Assembly: GCF_000178955.2 (NCBI RefSeq)
Contig: NC_016631.1
Span: 1 to 64,000 of the forward strand
Reading direction: 5' to 3'
Origin: Granulicella mallensis MP5ACTX8
GTDB lineage: Bacteria; Acidobacteriota; Terriglobia; Terriglobales; Acidobacteriaceae
Length of the DNA stretch: 64,000 nt
The notes under the pieces are model-generated. The model saw nothing but the letters and a program-made list of their open reading frames with translations. It did no database searches and had not been told where the DNA came from. Positions within the stretch are counted from its first letter, which is position 1; the number at the start of each line of letters is the position of its first letter. A program made the translations under genes and the position numbers. This document shows positions 33,972 through 45,269 of this stretch, piece after piece.

Positions 33972-36908
<2,937 letters not shown>

Positions 36909-36999
36909 GGGCAATCTCTATTATAGCTGGCTGGGCGGCCGAGAGAGGGGGCGGGGAGGATGCCCCGGAGATGCGCTGGATTGGCTTTTTCTGTGATTC

Positions 37000-37240
37000 C
37001 CTCAAAACCGTCATCCTGAGCGAAGTGTCTCGCGCTTTTGCGAGACACGAAGCCGAAGGACCCCGAGGGATTTGTCTTACCTCTGCTTTCCACACCTTTT
37101 CAACCGCGAATGCTGGGGTGCGGGTTCGAGGGTTGGAAAGGTGCGAAGAGCACCGGCAAGATAAACGGTTTCGGGGTCCTTCGACTCCGCAGCTCGCCAA
37201 GTGCGCGAGCTGCTTCGCTCAGGATGACGCTTTTGGGGGG
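37000..37240. repeat. Large palindromic repeat, family B (copy 2)
   Basis: CGTCATCCTGAGCGAAGTGTC pairs with GCTTCGCTCAGGATGACGC, and GCCGAAGGACCCCGAGGG with TTTCGGGGTCCTTCGACTCC. Each outer arm carries a hairpin (GTGTCTCGCGCTTTTGCGAGACAC and AGCTCGCCAAGTGCGCGAGCT). The internal segment contains CACACCTTTTCAACC and GGTTGGAAAGGTG. It fills the gyrA-mutarotase gap; nothing else is seen there. Confidence 0.85.
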
Positions 37241-37336
37241 ACAACAGGGAAAGGTAAAAACAAAGACAGATCAACCGCATGACTTACCGCTTTTTCTCAT
37301 GCGCAGGATGCATCGGGACGTTTACACTCACAAGCG

Positions 37337-38287
37337 ATGCAGACACTGACCGAACTCAACGACCAATTTGGCATTCCCCATGTGCTCGTCTTCGCAGAGG
37401 GCAAGGGCGGACTGCTCTGTGCGCAGATCACGACCGAAGCCTGCACGGCGACGCTCTACCTGCAGGGCTCGCACCTGGTGCACTGGCAGCCCGCCGGGCA
37501 GAAGCCGGTGCTGTTTCTCAGCGACCGCTCGAACTACGCACCGGGCAAGGCGATTCGCGGCGGCGTGCCGGTGATCTTTCCGTGGTTCGGCGCACGCACG
37601 GGCGCTCGCACCGACGGCCCGATGCACGGCTTCGCCCGGACCCAGCTCTGGCAAGTAGCGTTCGCGGCTGTTTCGGGCAAAGACCTGCACCTGACCCTGA
37701 CGCTCGGGCCTACCGACGAGAGCCGCGGGCTTGGCTACGACCACTTCCGCGTGGCTTATGAGCTGATCCTGGGCAGCACGCTGACGCTGCGGATCAGCGT
37801 CGTCAACCTGGACCCGGAGGAGCATGCCGGGACGCCGATGCACTTTGAAGAGGCTCTGCACTCCTACCTCGCGGTCGGCGAGCCGGAGCACCTGCGCATC
37901 TACGGCCTGGGCCAGACCGAGTTCCTGGACAAGACCGACGGCTTCAAGCGCAAGAAGCAGACCGATGACGTACTGACGCTGCATGAGCAGACGGATCGTC
38001 CGTATCTGAATACAACCGCGACGGTCACCGTGGAAGATCCGGACCTTGGCCGCCGCCTCGTCGTGGCCAAGCAGGGTTCGAAGACGACGGTGGTGTGGAA
38101 CCCGTGGTCGGAGCTGGCGGCGAAGATGTCGGACTTTCCGGCCGAAGGCTGGCGCGGAATGACCTGCATCGAGACCGCGAACGCCGCCGAGAACGGCATC
38201 ACCCTGAAGCCGAAGGAAGCGCATACGATGGAGGCGAAGATCTCGGTCGAGCCCTTCAGCGGCAGCGCGACGGAACGGACTCAGTAG
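37337..38287 (+). CDS. D-hexose-6-phosphate mutarotase (aldose 1-epimerase family)
   Basis: Interconverts alpha and beta anomers of glucose-6-phosphate or related sugar phosphates in the cytoplasm. The 316-residue protein has the galactose-mutarotase-like beta sandwich, with HLVHWQPAGQKPVLFLS, GGVPVIFPWFGAR and PMHGFARTQLW (catalytic His), and DPEEHAGTPMHFEEALHSYL with the second catalytic region, all typical of the YeaD group. It is followed after eight bases by maf, so the two are likely co-transcribed. Confidence 0.88.
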   Translation: MQTLTELNDQFGIPHVLVFAEGKGGLLCAQITTEACTATLYLQGSHLVHWQPAGQKPVLFLSDRSNYAPGKAIRGGVPVIFPWFGARTGARTDGPMHGFARTQLWQVAFAAVSGKDLHLTLTLGPTDESRGLGYDHFRVAYELILGSTLTLRISVVNLDPEEHAGTPMHFEEALHSYLAVGEPEHLRIYGLGQTEFLDKTDGFKRKKQTDDVLTLHEQTDRPYLNTTATVTVEDPDLGRRLVVAKQGSKTTVVWNPWSELAAKMSDFPAEGWRGMTCIETANAAENGITLKPKEAHTMEAKISVEPFSGSATERTQ

Positions 38288-38295
38288 GCGTGAAG

Positions 38296-38871
38296 ATGAG
38301 ACCACTGATTCTTGCCTCGGCCTCGCCGCGGCGGCGCGAGCTGCTGGCGCAGGCCGGCTTTACGTTCGAGGTGCGCGCGGCGGACATCGACGAGACACGC
38401 CACGCGGGCGAGCAGCCCATGGACTACGTGCGTCGCCTGGCGCTGGAGAAGGCCCAGGCGATTGCGGCGCGAAACCCCGGAGCTGTCGTGCTCGGCGCGG
38501 ACACGACCGTCGTGCTGGAGGGCGAGGTGCTGAACAAGCCCGTCGACCGCGACGATGCCGAGCGCATGCTGCGGCTGCTTTCTGGCCGCACGCACCAGGT
38601 GCATACGGGGCTCGCGGTGGTAGGAGGCTCTGGGCACCAGTCGCACGTAGAGACAACCGATGTTGTCTTCCGCGCGATCGCGGAGGAGGAGCTGACGGCC
38701 TATCTGGCTTCGGGCGATCCCATGGACAAGGCGGGAGCCTATGGCATCCAGGGCTATGCCGCACGGTGGATTCCGCGGATCGAGGGCGACTACTTCAACG
38801 TCGTTGGATTGCCGCTGGCTGCGGTGGTACGGCTGTTAGGGACGGTCTCCTCAGAATACGGCGAAAGATGA
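38296..38871 (+). CDS. maf: Maf-family nucleoside triphosphate pyrophosphatase
   Basis: Hydrolyses dTTP/UTP or modified nucleotides to monophosphates and is thought to keep faulty bases out of nucleic acids. The 191-residue protein starts with the family signature LILASASPRRREL, followed by AADIDETRHAGE, VLGADTTVVLEGEVLNKP and SGRTHQVHTGLAV, then GAYGIQGYAARWIPRIEGDY near the end. I place the start at the ATG six bases after an alternative GTG. It is tightly spaced behind the mutarotase gene. Confidence 0.93.
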   Translation: MRPLILASASPRRRELLAQAGFTFEVRAADIDETRHAGEQPMDYVRRLALEKAQAIAARNPGAVVLGADTTVVLEGEVLNKPVDRDDAERMLRLLSGRTHQVHTGLAVVGGSGHQSHVETTDVVFRAIAEEELTAYLASGDPMDKAGAYGIQGYAARWIPRIEGDYFNVVGLPLAAVVRLLGTVSSEYGER

Positions 38872-38963
38872 ACTTTTCCACATGGATATCCAGAGGTAGT
38901 CTTTTTGGAACATCCCCCGCAAAATTCAGCGGACTGCAACATTCATTCGATACGCTAACCTTT

Positions 38964-39728
38964 ATGCGACTTAGCTTCGTCATACCGGCGTACAACGAAG
39001 AAGCCTACCTGCCAGCGTGTCTGGAATCCATTCTCGGTCAGATCCAGGGCCTCGAAGGCCATACCGAGATCATCGTCGTCAACAACGCCAGCACCGACGC
39101 CACGCGCGAAGTCGCGCTCCGCTATCCCGGCGTTACGGTCGTCGACGAACCCCGCAAGGGCCTTACCTTCGCCCGCCAGGCGGGCTTTGCCGCCAGCTCC
39201 GGTTCGCTGATCGCCAACGTCGATGCTGACTCGCGGCTCACACCCGGCTGGGTCTCCAACATCCTCGCCGCGTTCGATGCCGAGGTTCCTGCCGGCAAGC
39301 GTCCTCTGGCCGCCTTCTCCGGCCCGATCCTCTACTACGACCTCACACCCCGGCAGCGCGTTCTCGTACATGTCTTCTACATGACGGCGTGGATGACCTA
39401 TGCGATGAACCGCTACATCCTGCGCGTGGGTTCGATGGTGCAGGGCGGCAACTTCGTCACCGCTCGCTGGGCGCTGGAGGCGATCGGCGGATTCAACCTC
39501 GCGATCAGCTTCTATGGCGAAGACACCGACATCGCGCGCCGCCTGAACGATGTGGGCGAAGTCCGCTTTACCTTTGCGCTGAAGATGTTCTCCTCGGCAC
39601 GCCGCCTGAAGAAGGAAGGCATGCTGACGATGGCCGCGCGCTACTCGATCAACTACCTCTGGACGACCTTCTTCAAACGGCCTTATACGCATACACATAT
39701 CGATATCCGGGAACAGCCGGAAGGGTAG
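38964..39728 (+). CDS. Family 2 glycosyltransferase
   Basis: Transfers a sugar from a nucleotide donor to an acceptor, probably an envelope glycan or lipid. The roughly 254-residue GT-A domain begins LSFVIPAYNEEAYL, has NNASTDATREVAL, and the donor/metal motif VDADSR (DxD-like). A later GFNLAISFYGEDTDIARRL gives the ED catalytic motif. A central hydrophobic stretch (LVHVFYMTAWMTYAMNRYI) may contact the membrane. The domain starts at the ATG at 38964; an in-frame ATG at 38868, overlapping the maf stop, would add 32 residues unlike the family. Confidence 0.88.
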   Translation: MRLSFVIPAYNEEAYLPACLESILGQIQGLEGHTEIIVVNNASTDATREVALRYPGVTVVDEPRKGLTFARQAGFAASSGSLIANVDADSRLTPGWVSNILAAFDAEVPAGKRPLAAFSGPILYYDLTPRQRVLVHVFYMTAWMTYAMNRYILRVGSMVQGGNFVTARWALEAIGGFNLAISFYGEDTDIARRLNDVGEVRFTFALKMFSSARRLKKEGMLTMAARYSINYLWTTFFKRPYTHTHIDIREQPEG

Positions 39729-39759
39729 GGTGGCCTTTTGGCCTCTTCCTTAGCTGTTG

Positions 39760-40262
39760 TCGCTTTTGCCGTTGCACTTGCTTTTGCCGTTGTCGTTGCT
39801 CTTGCTTTTCTGGTTGTCATTCCGAGCGTAGCGAGTGAACCTGCTTCCCGCCCGCTGAGGCTAAACTGTTCGCGATGCAAAATCGTGAGTATCAGTTCTA
39901 CGTCTACATTTTGAGTAGCAGGTCGCGCGATCTCTACACCGGCATGACGAACAATCTTCGTCTCCGTATCAGCCAACACCGCGAGATGAGACCTGGAACC
40001 TACACTGCCCAATACAACATTCACCGCCTCGTATACTTCGAACGGTTTCAGTACGTCCGCAGCGCGATTGCTCGTGAAAAGGAGCTGAAGGACTGGACGC
40101 GCGAGAAGAAGATTGTGTTGATTGAGAAGGTCAATCCGACGTGGGAAGATCTTGCGGCGAGCTGGTGAAGCTGGCATTGTTGCTGCTCCGGGCGGGAAGC
40201 AGGTTCACTCGCTGCGCTCGGAATGACAACCAGAAAAGCAAGAGCAAAAATAACGACAAAAG
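39760..40262. mobile_element. Family A element carrying a GIY-YIG nuclease gene
   Basis: Nearly identical inverted arms of about 55 bp (core about 39805-39862 and 40186-40243, one or two differences) enclose a single GIY-YIG ORF of 97 codons. The arms contain CTTGCTTTTCTGGTTGTCATTC and GAGCGYAGCGAGTGAACCTGC and are the same as those at 15.1 kb, where no gene is present. Low-complexity flanks (T/G/C-rich left, A/C/G-rich right) continue beyond the arms. I interpret the unit as a mobile or mobilisable element; transposition is not proven. Confidence 0.62.
39875..40168 (+). CDS. GIY-YIG nuclease (COG2827/YhbQ-like)
   Basis: A 97-residue stand-alone GIY-YIG domain: FYVYILSS corresponds to the GIY strand, LYTGMTNNL to the YIG strand, then a catalytic Arg (LRLRISQH), and the helix AIAREKELKDW with the metal-binding Glu, followed by the C-terminal IEKVNPTWEDL. 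It is probably a DNA-cleaving enzyme that nicks or cuts hairpin or branched DNA; the substrate is unknown. The gene is the only one inside the inverted-repeat element and begins 20-30 bases after the left arm. It is of full length, with key residues intact. Confidence 0.9.
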   Translation: MQNREYQFYVYILSSRSRDLYTGMTNNLRLRISQHREMRPGTYTAQYNIHRLVYFERFQYVRSAIAREKELKDWTREKKIVLIEKVNPTWEDLAASW

Positions 40263-40305
40263 CAAGAACGCGGGGCGTGGCAAACAATTGCAGAACGCAA
40301 AGTAA

Positions 40306-40346
40306 AAGCGGCCAGCAAGGGTCAACAACCCCTCACCAGCCGCTCT
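40306..40346 (-). terminator. Terminator after the PHP-domain gene
   Basis: On the minus strand GCGGCTGGTGAGGG and CCCTTGCTGGCCGC form an imperfect stem around GTTGTTGA, followed by TTTTACTTTG, about 20 bases after the stop. Confidence 0.7.
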
Positions 40347-40362
40347 ATTTCTCTTCCTGAAG

Positions 40363-41514
40363 CTAAACCAGTTCCAGTCCCTGCCGTAGATCGTTCACGC
40401 CGGGGAACGCGAGGCTTAGCGGAGCCGATACGCCGCGCTTGCCGAACAACCGCACCAGCTTGATCGCATTCGTGATCGCTGCCGGAGGCGCGCCGCCGAC
40501 CCAGAGTTGGCTCAGTTGCCGCATCTCGCCGTTGGCATCCGGATGGAAGACCCGGTCGTCCCACTTCTGCCAGCCCGGGAGGAACTGCGGGAAGTCGGTA
40601 ACTGCGTTCAACGTGGACTGCAGGATACGCTGCTCCCAGCGCTCCTGGTACTGATCCATGAAGTGAACGTGGCTGCGGCGCTCGACGCGGATCTCCTCGA
40701 CGAAGTCGTTGAAGTTGGTCGCCGTCGTCAGGTTGATGTTGGCGTTCGGCTCCAGCCCGTGGCGGTCGCCGCCTGAGATCAGCAGGTAGCCCAGCTCGCG
40801 GCACATGCGGCCGACTTCGCGGTTCTCTTGAGCGTGGCGCAGACCGTTCAGCTCCAGCGCATGGATGCAGCCGCGCGCCTCGGAGAGAAACCGCTGGAGT
40901 TCCGTGACATGTACCGGGCCAACCTTGTGCAGATCCCACAGCGGATGGTTGCAGACGATCAGGACATGCGGTTGCTCGTGCAGCTCGCGAAGCATCTCGA
41001 TCAGCTTGGCGTCGTTCGGCGCTGCCGTGTAAGCTTCGAGGCGGCTCATCCACTCCGTGCCGGTGCCGCTGGGCAGGTTGTGGATGCCGAGATGGAAGAC
41101 CGTCTGGCCGTAGGGAGCGGACCACTCAACCGACATCGGAATGTGTCGCGACGAGGGTACGGCGCGCAGCAACAGCGTGCCTTCGAGCGTGTCATGGTCG
41201 GTGATCGATACCAGCGGATACAGGCCAAGGCGCTGAATCTGCTTGGCTTCCAGGTCATAGGCCATGCGGGGCTGCAAGGGCGGACGCCAGTTGGCACGGT
41301 CAAAATCCAGCTTGACGCTATATCTTTCGGAAGCTCTCTTTTCGTAGAACGAGAGAACGCTGCCCATGCCTGGCAACGCTACGCCCATCTTGTGGATAAA
41401 GCCCAATGTCTCCTCGGAGCAGCTGGTATGGCTGTGCAACGAGACGCCTGTTGTGAAGGCTGCTGTAGCTAGCGGCTGTTTCCAGTTGGTCGAGACTTTT
41501 GACTGAGCCTGCAT
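40363..41514 (-). CDS. PHP-domain metal-dependent phosphoesterase-like protein
   Basis: A 383-residue protein with PHP superfamily motifs: VSLHSHTSCSEETLG (first metal-binding His pair) near residue 25, PLVSITDHDTLEG (about 100-112), VCNHPLWDLH (about 192) and ISGGDRHG near 255. These motifs build a trinuclear metal site for phosphoester hydrolysis. The long C-terminal region (about 280-383) has no recognised domain. AGGAG lies seven bases before the ATG. The substrate is unknown, and no DNA polymerase domain is attached. Confidence 0.82.
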   Translation of the reverse strand: MQAQSKVSTNWKQPLATAAFTTGVSLHSHTSCSEETLGFIHKMGVALPGMGSVLSFYEKRASERYSVKLDFDRANWRPPLQPRMAYDLEAKQIQRLGLYPLVSITDHDTLEGTLLLRAVPSSRHIPMSVEWSAPYGQTVFHLGIHNLPSGTGTEWMSRLEAYTAAPNDAKLIEMLRELHEQPHVLIVCNHPLWDLHKVGPVHVTELQRFLSEARGCIHALELNGLRHAQENREVGRMCRELGYLLISGGDRHGLEPNANINLTTATNFNDFVEEIRVERRSHVHFMDQYQERWEQRILQSTLNAVTDFPQFLPGWQKWDDRVFHPDANGEMRQLSQLWVGGAPPAAITNAIKLVRLFGKRGVSAPLSLAFPGVNDLRQGLELV

Positions 41515-41716
41515 GGTAGCTCCTGGCGGCTATGACATTTTTAGTGCTGTACCAAAGCTTGCCAGCGAAATGCGAATGCACCGTAATCAGAGCAATAACA
41601 GACGTTCAATTTGTCGAAATATGTGCCGAATTATGTACCTTTTAGCGCTGGCTCAGGGGTACCTTTTTATTCTTTTAGCAGACCCGCCGGGCTCAGGAGC
41701 GAATTCCGGGCGGTTA

Positions 41717-42502
41717 TCAGTCTCCCGGGGTGGGTGCTGTCAGCTTCAATTCGCCTGTGTTTCGCTTTCCCGTAGGACAGATATCCAGCAGAGGACAGGC
41801 CTCGCATCGGGGTTCGGAGAACGTACAGAGCGTCTGCCCATGCAGCTTTACCAGCGAGTGGTGCTCATCGAGCATCTCTGCATCCCAGGTCTCGGGTACC
41901 AGGCGCATCAGGCGCTCTTCGGTGATCGCCGCGTCCGCGCGGGGAACGACACACAGCCTTTGGACTACCCTTAAGTGGTTGGCATCAATGGAGATCGCCC
42001 GTCGCCGCAGCGTGCTGAAGTTCACCACCGCCGCCGATACCTGCGGTCCCACGCCTTCGAACTGCTCCAGCCACGAACGAATCTTGTCGGTGCGATAGCG
42101 GGCGAGAAAGTCCAGGGTCAGGGAGCCGTAGCGCTCGGTGATGCCCATCAGCGCGGCCTTCAGGCGCGGGGCCTTCACTTCGGGAAAGGTGACGACTGCA
42201 ATCGCGCGCTCAATCTCGGCGACCGTGGCGTCGCGGACTGACTCCCAGTTTCCGGGGCCAGCCTGAAAGTAGCGCTCGAGATCACGCATTACCTGGTGAG
42301 CCGAAGGAGTCTTGGTGCGTCCGGCCAGAAGAGAGTAGATGAACTGCGTCAGCGGATCCCACGGCTCGCGCGGCGCGGGCTGTCCGTAGTGGCCCAGCAG
42401 CAGACGGTGGATGTGGGGCAGACGGTCTGCCTCCTCGGGCGTAAGAGGCCGCCGCTGAGGGGTCGCCGGATCGGCTGGTTCGTTGAAGAGTTCTGCGATC
42501 AC
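41717..42502 (-). CDS. Endonuclease III-like HhH-GPD protein with 4Fe-4S cluster
   Basis: DNA glycosylase fold of the endonuclease III superfamily, 261 residues. The helix-hairpin-helix reads LEQFEGVGPQVSAAVV, where the usual GVGRKTA would supply the catalytic lysine; here Gln stands at that position. The conserved aspartate is kept in ISIDANHLRV. The cluster motif CTFSEPRCEACPLLDIC (C-x6-C-x2-C-x5-C) is intact. It is therefore probably a monofunctional glycosylase or one with altered chemistry rather than a classic Nth lyase. It overlaps the isoaspartyl peptidase stop by four bases, so the two are likely co-transcribed. Confidence 0.85.
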   Translation of the reverse strand: MIAELFNEPADPATPQRRPLTPEEADRLPHIHRLLLGHYGQPAPREPWDPLTQFIYSLLAGRTKTPSAHQVMRDLERYFQAGPGNWESVRDATVAEIERAIAVVTFPEVKAPRLKAALMGITERYGSLTLDFLARYRTDKIRSWLEQFEGVGPQVSAAVVNFSTLRRRAISIDANHLRVVQRLCVVPRADAAITEERLMRLVPETWDAEMLDEHHSLVKLHGQTLCTFSEPRCEACPLLDICPTGKRNTGELKLTAPTPGD

Positions 42503-43500
42503 CCGTTCCTTGTAACCCCCAACTGATGTCCTTCGCTCGTCGCCAGCCCCCAGGCCATGCGCGGCGTGTTGTGTGCGAGGCCTACCGAGCCATCCGGTCC
42601 CATCAATATGATGCCGCCGTGTCCGCCGAGCCTCTTATAGAGATAGGAGATGGCGTCGGTCGCGGCCTGTTGCGGGGTCGATCCCGCGGCGACGCGGTCC
42701 ACCGCCCACTTGCCCAGCACCAGCTTCATGATCGGCTCGCCCCAGCCGGTCAGGGAGACGGCGGCGCTCTCGTTGTCGGCATAGCAGCCGCAGCCGATCA
42801 GGGAACTGTCGCCGACGCGGCCCGGGGCCTTCGAGAGCGTTCCCCCGGTGGAGGTGCCCGCCGCGAGGTTGCCGTCCGCGTCGATCGCTACCGCGCCGAC
42901 GGTGTCGTGCGAGTGGAGCGTTGGGTCGGTTACCTGGAACTCTTCCGGCAGTGCGCGTATGGCTGCGGTCATTGCATCGGTATCGACTGCAGCCTCGCCA
43001 CTGAATGTTGTGTCCCGTCCGCCCGCGGCTTCGGCACGCTGAAAGGCCATCAGCCGCTCGCGCTCGCGAGGGACGATCAACTCGGTGTTGTCCACGAGCC
43101 GTATGCCATGCTGCGTCGCAAACCGTTCCGCTCCGGTGCCGACGAAGTACACGTGCGGCGATTGGTCCAGCACCAGCCGCGCTGCTTGGATCGGGTTCCG
43201 CAGGCGCTCTACGCAGGCTACGCCGCCGGTGCGCAGGTTGGCGCCGTTCATCAGCAGGGCGTCGAGCTGCACGCGACCATCGCGGGTCAGGAACGAGCCG
43301 CGCCCGGCGTCGAAGGTGTCGTCGTCTTCCATGATGGTAACGGCGGCTTCGACGGCATCGACGGAGCTGCCACCACGCGAGAGTGCATCCCATCCGGCAC
43401 GCAGGGCGTCGCGAATGCCGTTTTCATGGGCGGCAATGGCATCGTCGGGCATAGCCCATGCGCCGCCGTGGATCAAAAGGATAGGAGAGCGTTTCGTCAT
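42499..43500 (-). CDS. Isoaspartyl peptidase/L-asparaginase (Ntn-hydrolase)
   Basis: Self-cleaving threonine hydrolase that removes beta-aspartyl peptides and hydrolyses L-asparagine. The 333-residue precursor shows the family start PILLIHGGAWAM, DAVEAAVTIMEDD, FDAGRG and the autoproteolysis site before the nucleophile in HDTVGAVAIDADGNLAAGTSTGG (Thr of DTVG), then RVGDSSLIGCGCYADN. It has full length for the family and no signal peptide. It overlaps the downstream endonuclease-like gene by four bases. Confidence 0.92.
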   Translation of the reverse strand: MTKRSPILLIHGGAWAMPDDAIAAHENGIRDALRAGWDALSRGGSSVDAVEAAVTIMEDDDTFDAGRGSFLTRDGRVQLDALLMNGANLRTGGVACVERLRNPIQAARLVLDQSPHVYFVGTGAERFATQHGIRLVDNTELIVPRERERLMAFQRAEAAGGRDTTFSGEAAVDTDAMTAAIRALPEEFQVTDPTLHSHDTVGAVAIDADGNLAAGTSTGGTLSKAPGRVGDSSLIGCGCYADNESAAVSLTGWGEPIMKLVLGKWAVDRVAAGSTPQQAATDAISYLYKRLGGHGGIILMGPDGSVGLAHNTPRMAWGLATSEGHQLGVTRNG

Positions 43501-43611
43501 CGCTCTGTGATTGTAATTTGGCGCGTGTGTGCAGCGTTTTTGTGGGGGCAGGTCCGGGGTAGAGATTGAAGGTCATGTATCTCGAGCCCAGACTGGGATA
43601 GAAGCGAGTCT

Positions 43612-43905
43612 TGATCTTTAGGGCCAAGGGCCCGTTTCATCCCAGCCTGGGGTGGAGCGGCGCAGCGAGCGGTTTTTAGCTCACTGCAAGCGTAGCCCCA
43701 GGTAAGGAGCCAAAGGGAAAGCAGAGGGCTGTAAGCCCGATTCATAGTGCCTGCACAAAAGATGAGTCGGGCTTACAGCCCTCAACTTTTACTCCTGCGC
43801 TAACCTGGGGCGTCGCTCCCCAGGCCACCACGCTGTCGCGTGTTGACCCTGGTTCGCTTTGCCCCAGGCTGGGATGAAACGGGCCCTTGGCCCTAAAGAT
43901 TAAAT
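43612..43905. repeat. Large palindromic repeat, family G
   Basis: Outer arms TCTTTAGGGCCAAGGGCCCG and ATCCCAGCCTGGGG are mirrored near 43860-43903. Inner arms GCAGAGGGCTGTAAGCCCGA and GTCGGGCTTACAGCCCTC lie around a centre of about 20 bases, with a third pair (GTAGCCCCAGGT and ACCTGGGGCG) between. The total is about 290 bp, the longest palindrome in the window. No ORF is supported. Confidence 0.82.
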
Positions 43906-43954
43906 TGGGACTTTTCTGCAGCCTGTTTAGTCCGGGCATGACAGGACAAATACG

Positions 43955-44044
43955 AATGGGCTTCAGCCCCTGGGACAAGTCTTCCTATCTTTTGGCATTT
44001 CTGCCTGTGGAGAGAAGAGCTTATCCCAGGGGCTGAAGCCCCAT
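43955..44044. repeat. Palindromic repeat, family G-like short copy
   Basis: ATGGGCTTCAGCCCCTGGGA and TCCCAGGGGCTGAAGCCCCAT are nearly exact complements separated by about 40 bases. It lies between the long family G element and the half family I element. Confidence 0.75.
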
Positions 44045-44061
44045 TGATCAGCTGCCTTGAA

Positions 44062-44138
44062 TGTCCGGGATAAAGCCCGGACCTATCTCAGAAGCAAAGA
44101 CAAAAATACTATCTCTGATTCGTCAGGCACTACCTAAC
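44062..44138. repeat. Half copy of palindromic repeat family I
   Basis: A small stem TCCGGGATAAAGCCCGGA leads into CCTATCTCAGAAGCAAAGAC and then CTGATTCGTCAGGCACTACC. Its reverse complement matches the left side of the intact element at 45.7 kb (TTAGGTAGTG..CTGACGAAT..GAGATAG). No matching opposite arm is seen. With the preceding repeats it accounts for the 43501-44162 gap. Confidence 0.7.
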
Positions 44139-44162
44139 AGAGCGTTTCGTCATCCTTTTCAC

Positions 44163-45269
44163 TTACTCCTGAGGCTCAGTCGAAATATACCAGTCCTGAG
44201 TTTCCGGTCCGAGCGGCCCGTTCTCATTTGTGTAGCTACTTAGCGCTCCGATAAAGTTGGCACCCTTCGCGAGAACATCCAGCTCCGTCGTTGCTCCGCT
44301 CGGAAGGCTGGGTGGATCGTAGATAGTGCTCGTCAGCGCCGGTCCCCAATGGCCATTGAAAGATAGCCACTGAGCTGCTGTTGCGTTGTTGTCGAGTAGA
44401 ACAAGCTGGCTGGTATTCTGCCACGGCGTCCAGATAACTCCGTTGGAATAAAAGTTTGTTGGCTTGTGGTACACGGTGAAGGTTCCAGTATTGGCCGTAT
44501 TGTCTACTACCTTTACCCAACTTACCGGAGGCAGCCCAGGCGAGTTCAGAATGATGTCATTAACCTGAATGCCGGCAGTGGGGTAGTTCGCATGACTATC
44601 CCATCCCGAATAAACAATAGGATGAGTGCCATCAAGTGGCGGATCTGTCACCCACTGGTTTCCACTGTGCTGGCTGTAGAAGACACCGATAAGGCTGGAT
44701 TGATCTTCTGTAATTCTTACCGTAACGTGCTCCCAGTCGCCATAGTGCAGCGCGAATCCTGCCCAATCCAGGTTGTACGGTTCGGTCTTGAAGTTGGTGA
44801 TGACACCTACCTGAAACGGCTGAAACCCATTCCACGTATAGAACAGGAAATATTTGATGTCGATATAAGTGCCGAAATCAAGGACCTTGACGTAGACAGG
44901 GGAGTTTACCTGTCCCATATTCGCATTACTCGAGGCAACGGCTGCATCTCCGGACTCGAAGTCGTTGGTGGGCGTGGGATAAACGCCGTTGGAAGGTACA
45001 AGGTAGTTCGTAGAAGTAGTATTTGCCGCAAGGCTTGCCGGAGTAACTGCAGTCGTGATGACATTCCCATTGGAGTCCACCAGATTGGACTGGCTGAAGA
45101 AATTCTCAACCGACGTGGGATGGTTATTATCGTAAGCGTTGAGATAAATCGTAGGCGCGTATTGCTGAATGGTGCTTAGACTTACTGTCTGTGCATGGGT
45201 TTGTGTAGTAGCCACGACGGAGGCTGCGAGCGCTAGAAGGCGCAGGAATTGCTTTGACACACTTGACAT
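44163..45269 (-). CDS. Secreted Vps62-related (DUF946-like) protein
   Basis: A roughly 368-residue protein with a signal peptide (FLRLLALAASVVATTQTHAQ). The following region resembles the Vps62/DUF946 fold best known from eukaryotes: YAPTIYLNAYDNNHPTSVENFF, YIDIKYFLFYTWNGFQ, and the conserved LHYGDWEHVTVRI with its H/D/E/H cluster (about residues 185-200). Function is unknown; the conserved acidic/His cluster could bind metal. GGGAGA before the ATG at 45269 decides the start over an upstream ATG at 45308. Its GC content looks a little lower than its neighbours'. Confidence 0.72.
   Translation of the reverse strand: MSSVSKQFLRLLALAASVVATTQTHAQTVSLSTIQQYAPTIYLNAYDNNHPTSVENFFSQSNLVDSNGNVITTAVTPASLAANTTSTNYLVPSNGVYPTPTNDFESGDAAVASSNANMGQVNSPVYVKVLDFGTYIDIKYFLFYTWNGFQPFQVGVITNFKTEPYNLDWAGFALHYGDWEHVTVRITEDQSSLIGVFYSQHSGNQWVTDPPLDGTHPIVYSGWDSHANYPTAGIQVNDIILNSPGLPPVSWVKVVDNTANTGTFTVYHKPTNFYSNGVIWTPWQNTSQLVLLDNNATAAQWLSFNGHWGPALTSTIYDPPSLPSGATTELDVLAKGANFIGALSSYTNENGPLGPETQDWYISTEPQE

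Noticed and set aside
38766-38963. N-terminal extension of the glycosyltransferase back to 38766
   Set aside because: The extension lies inside maf in another frame and has no similarity to the GT2 fold, which starts at 38964.
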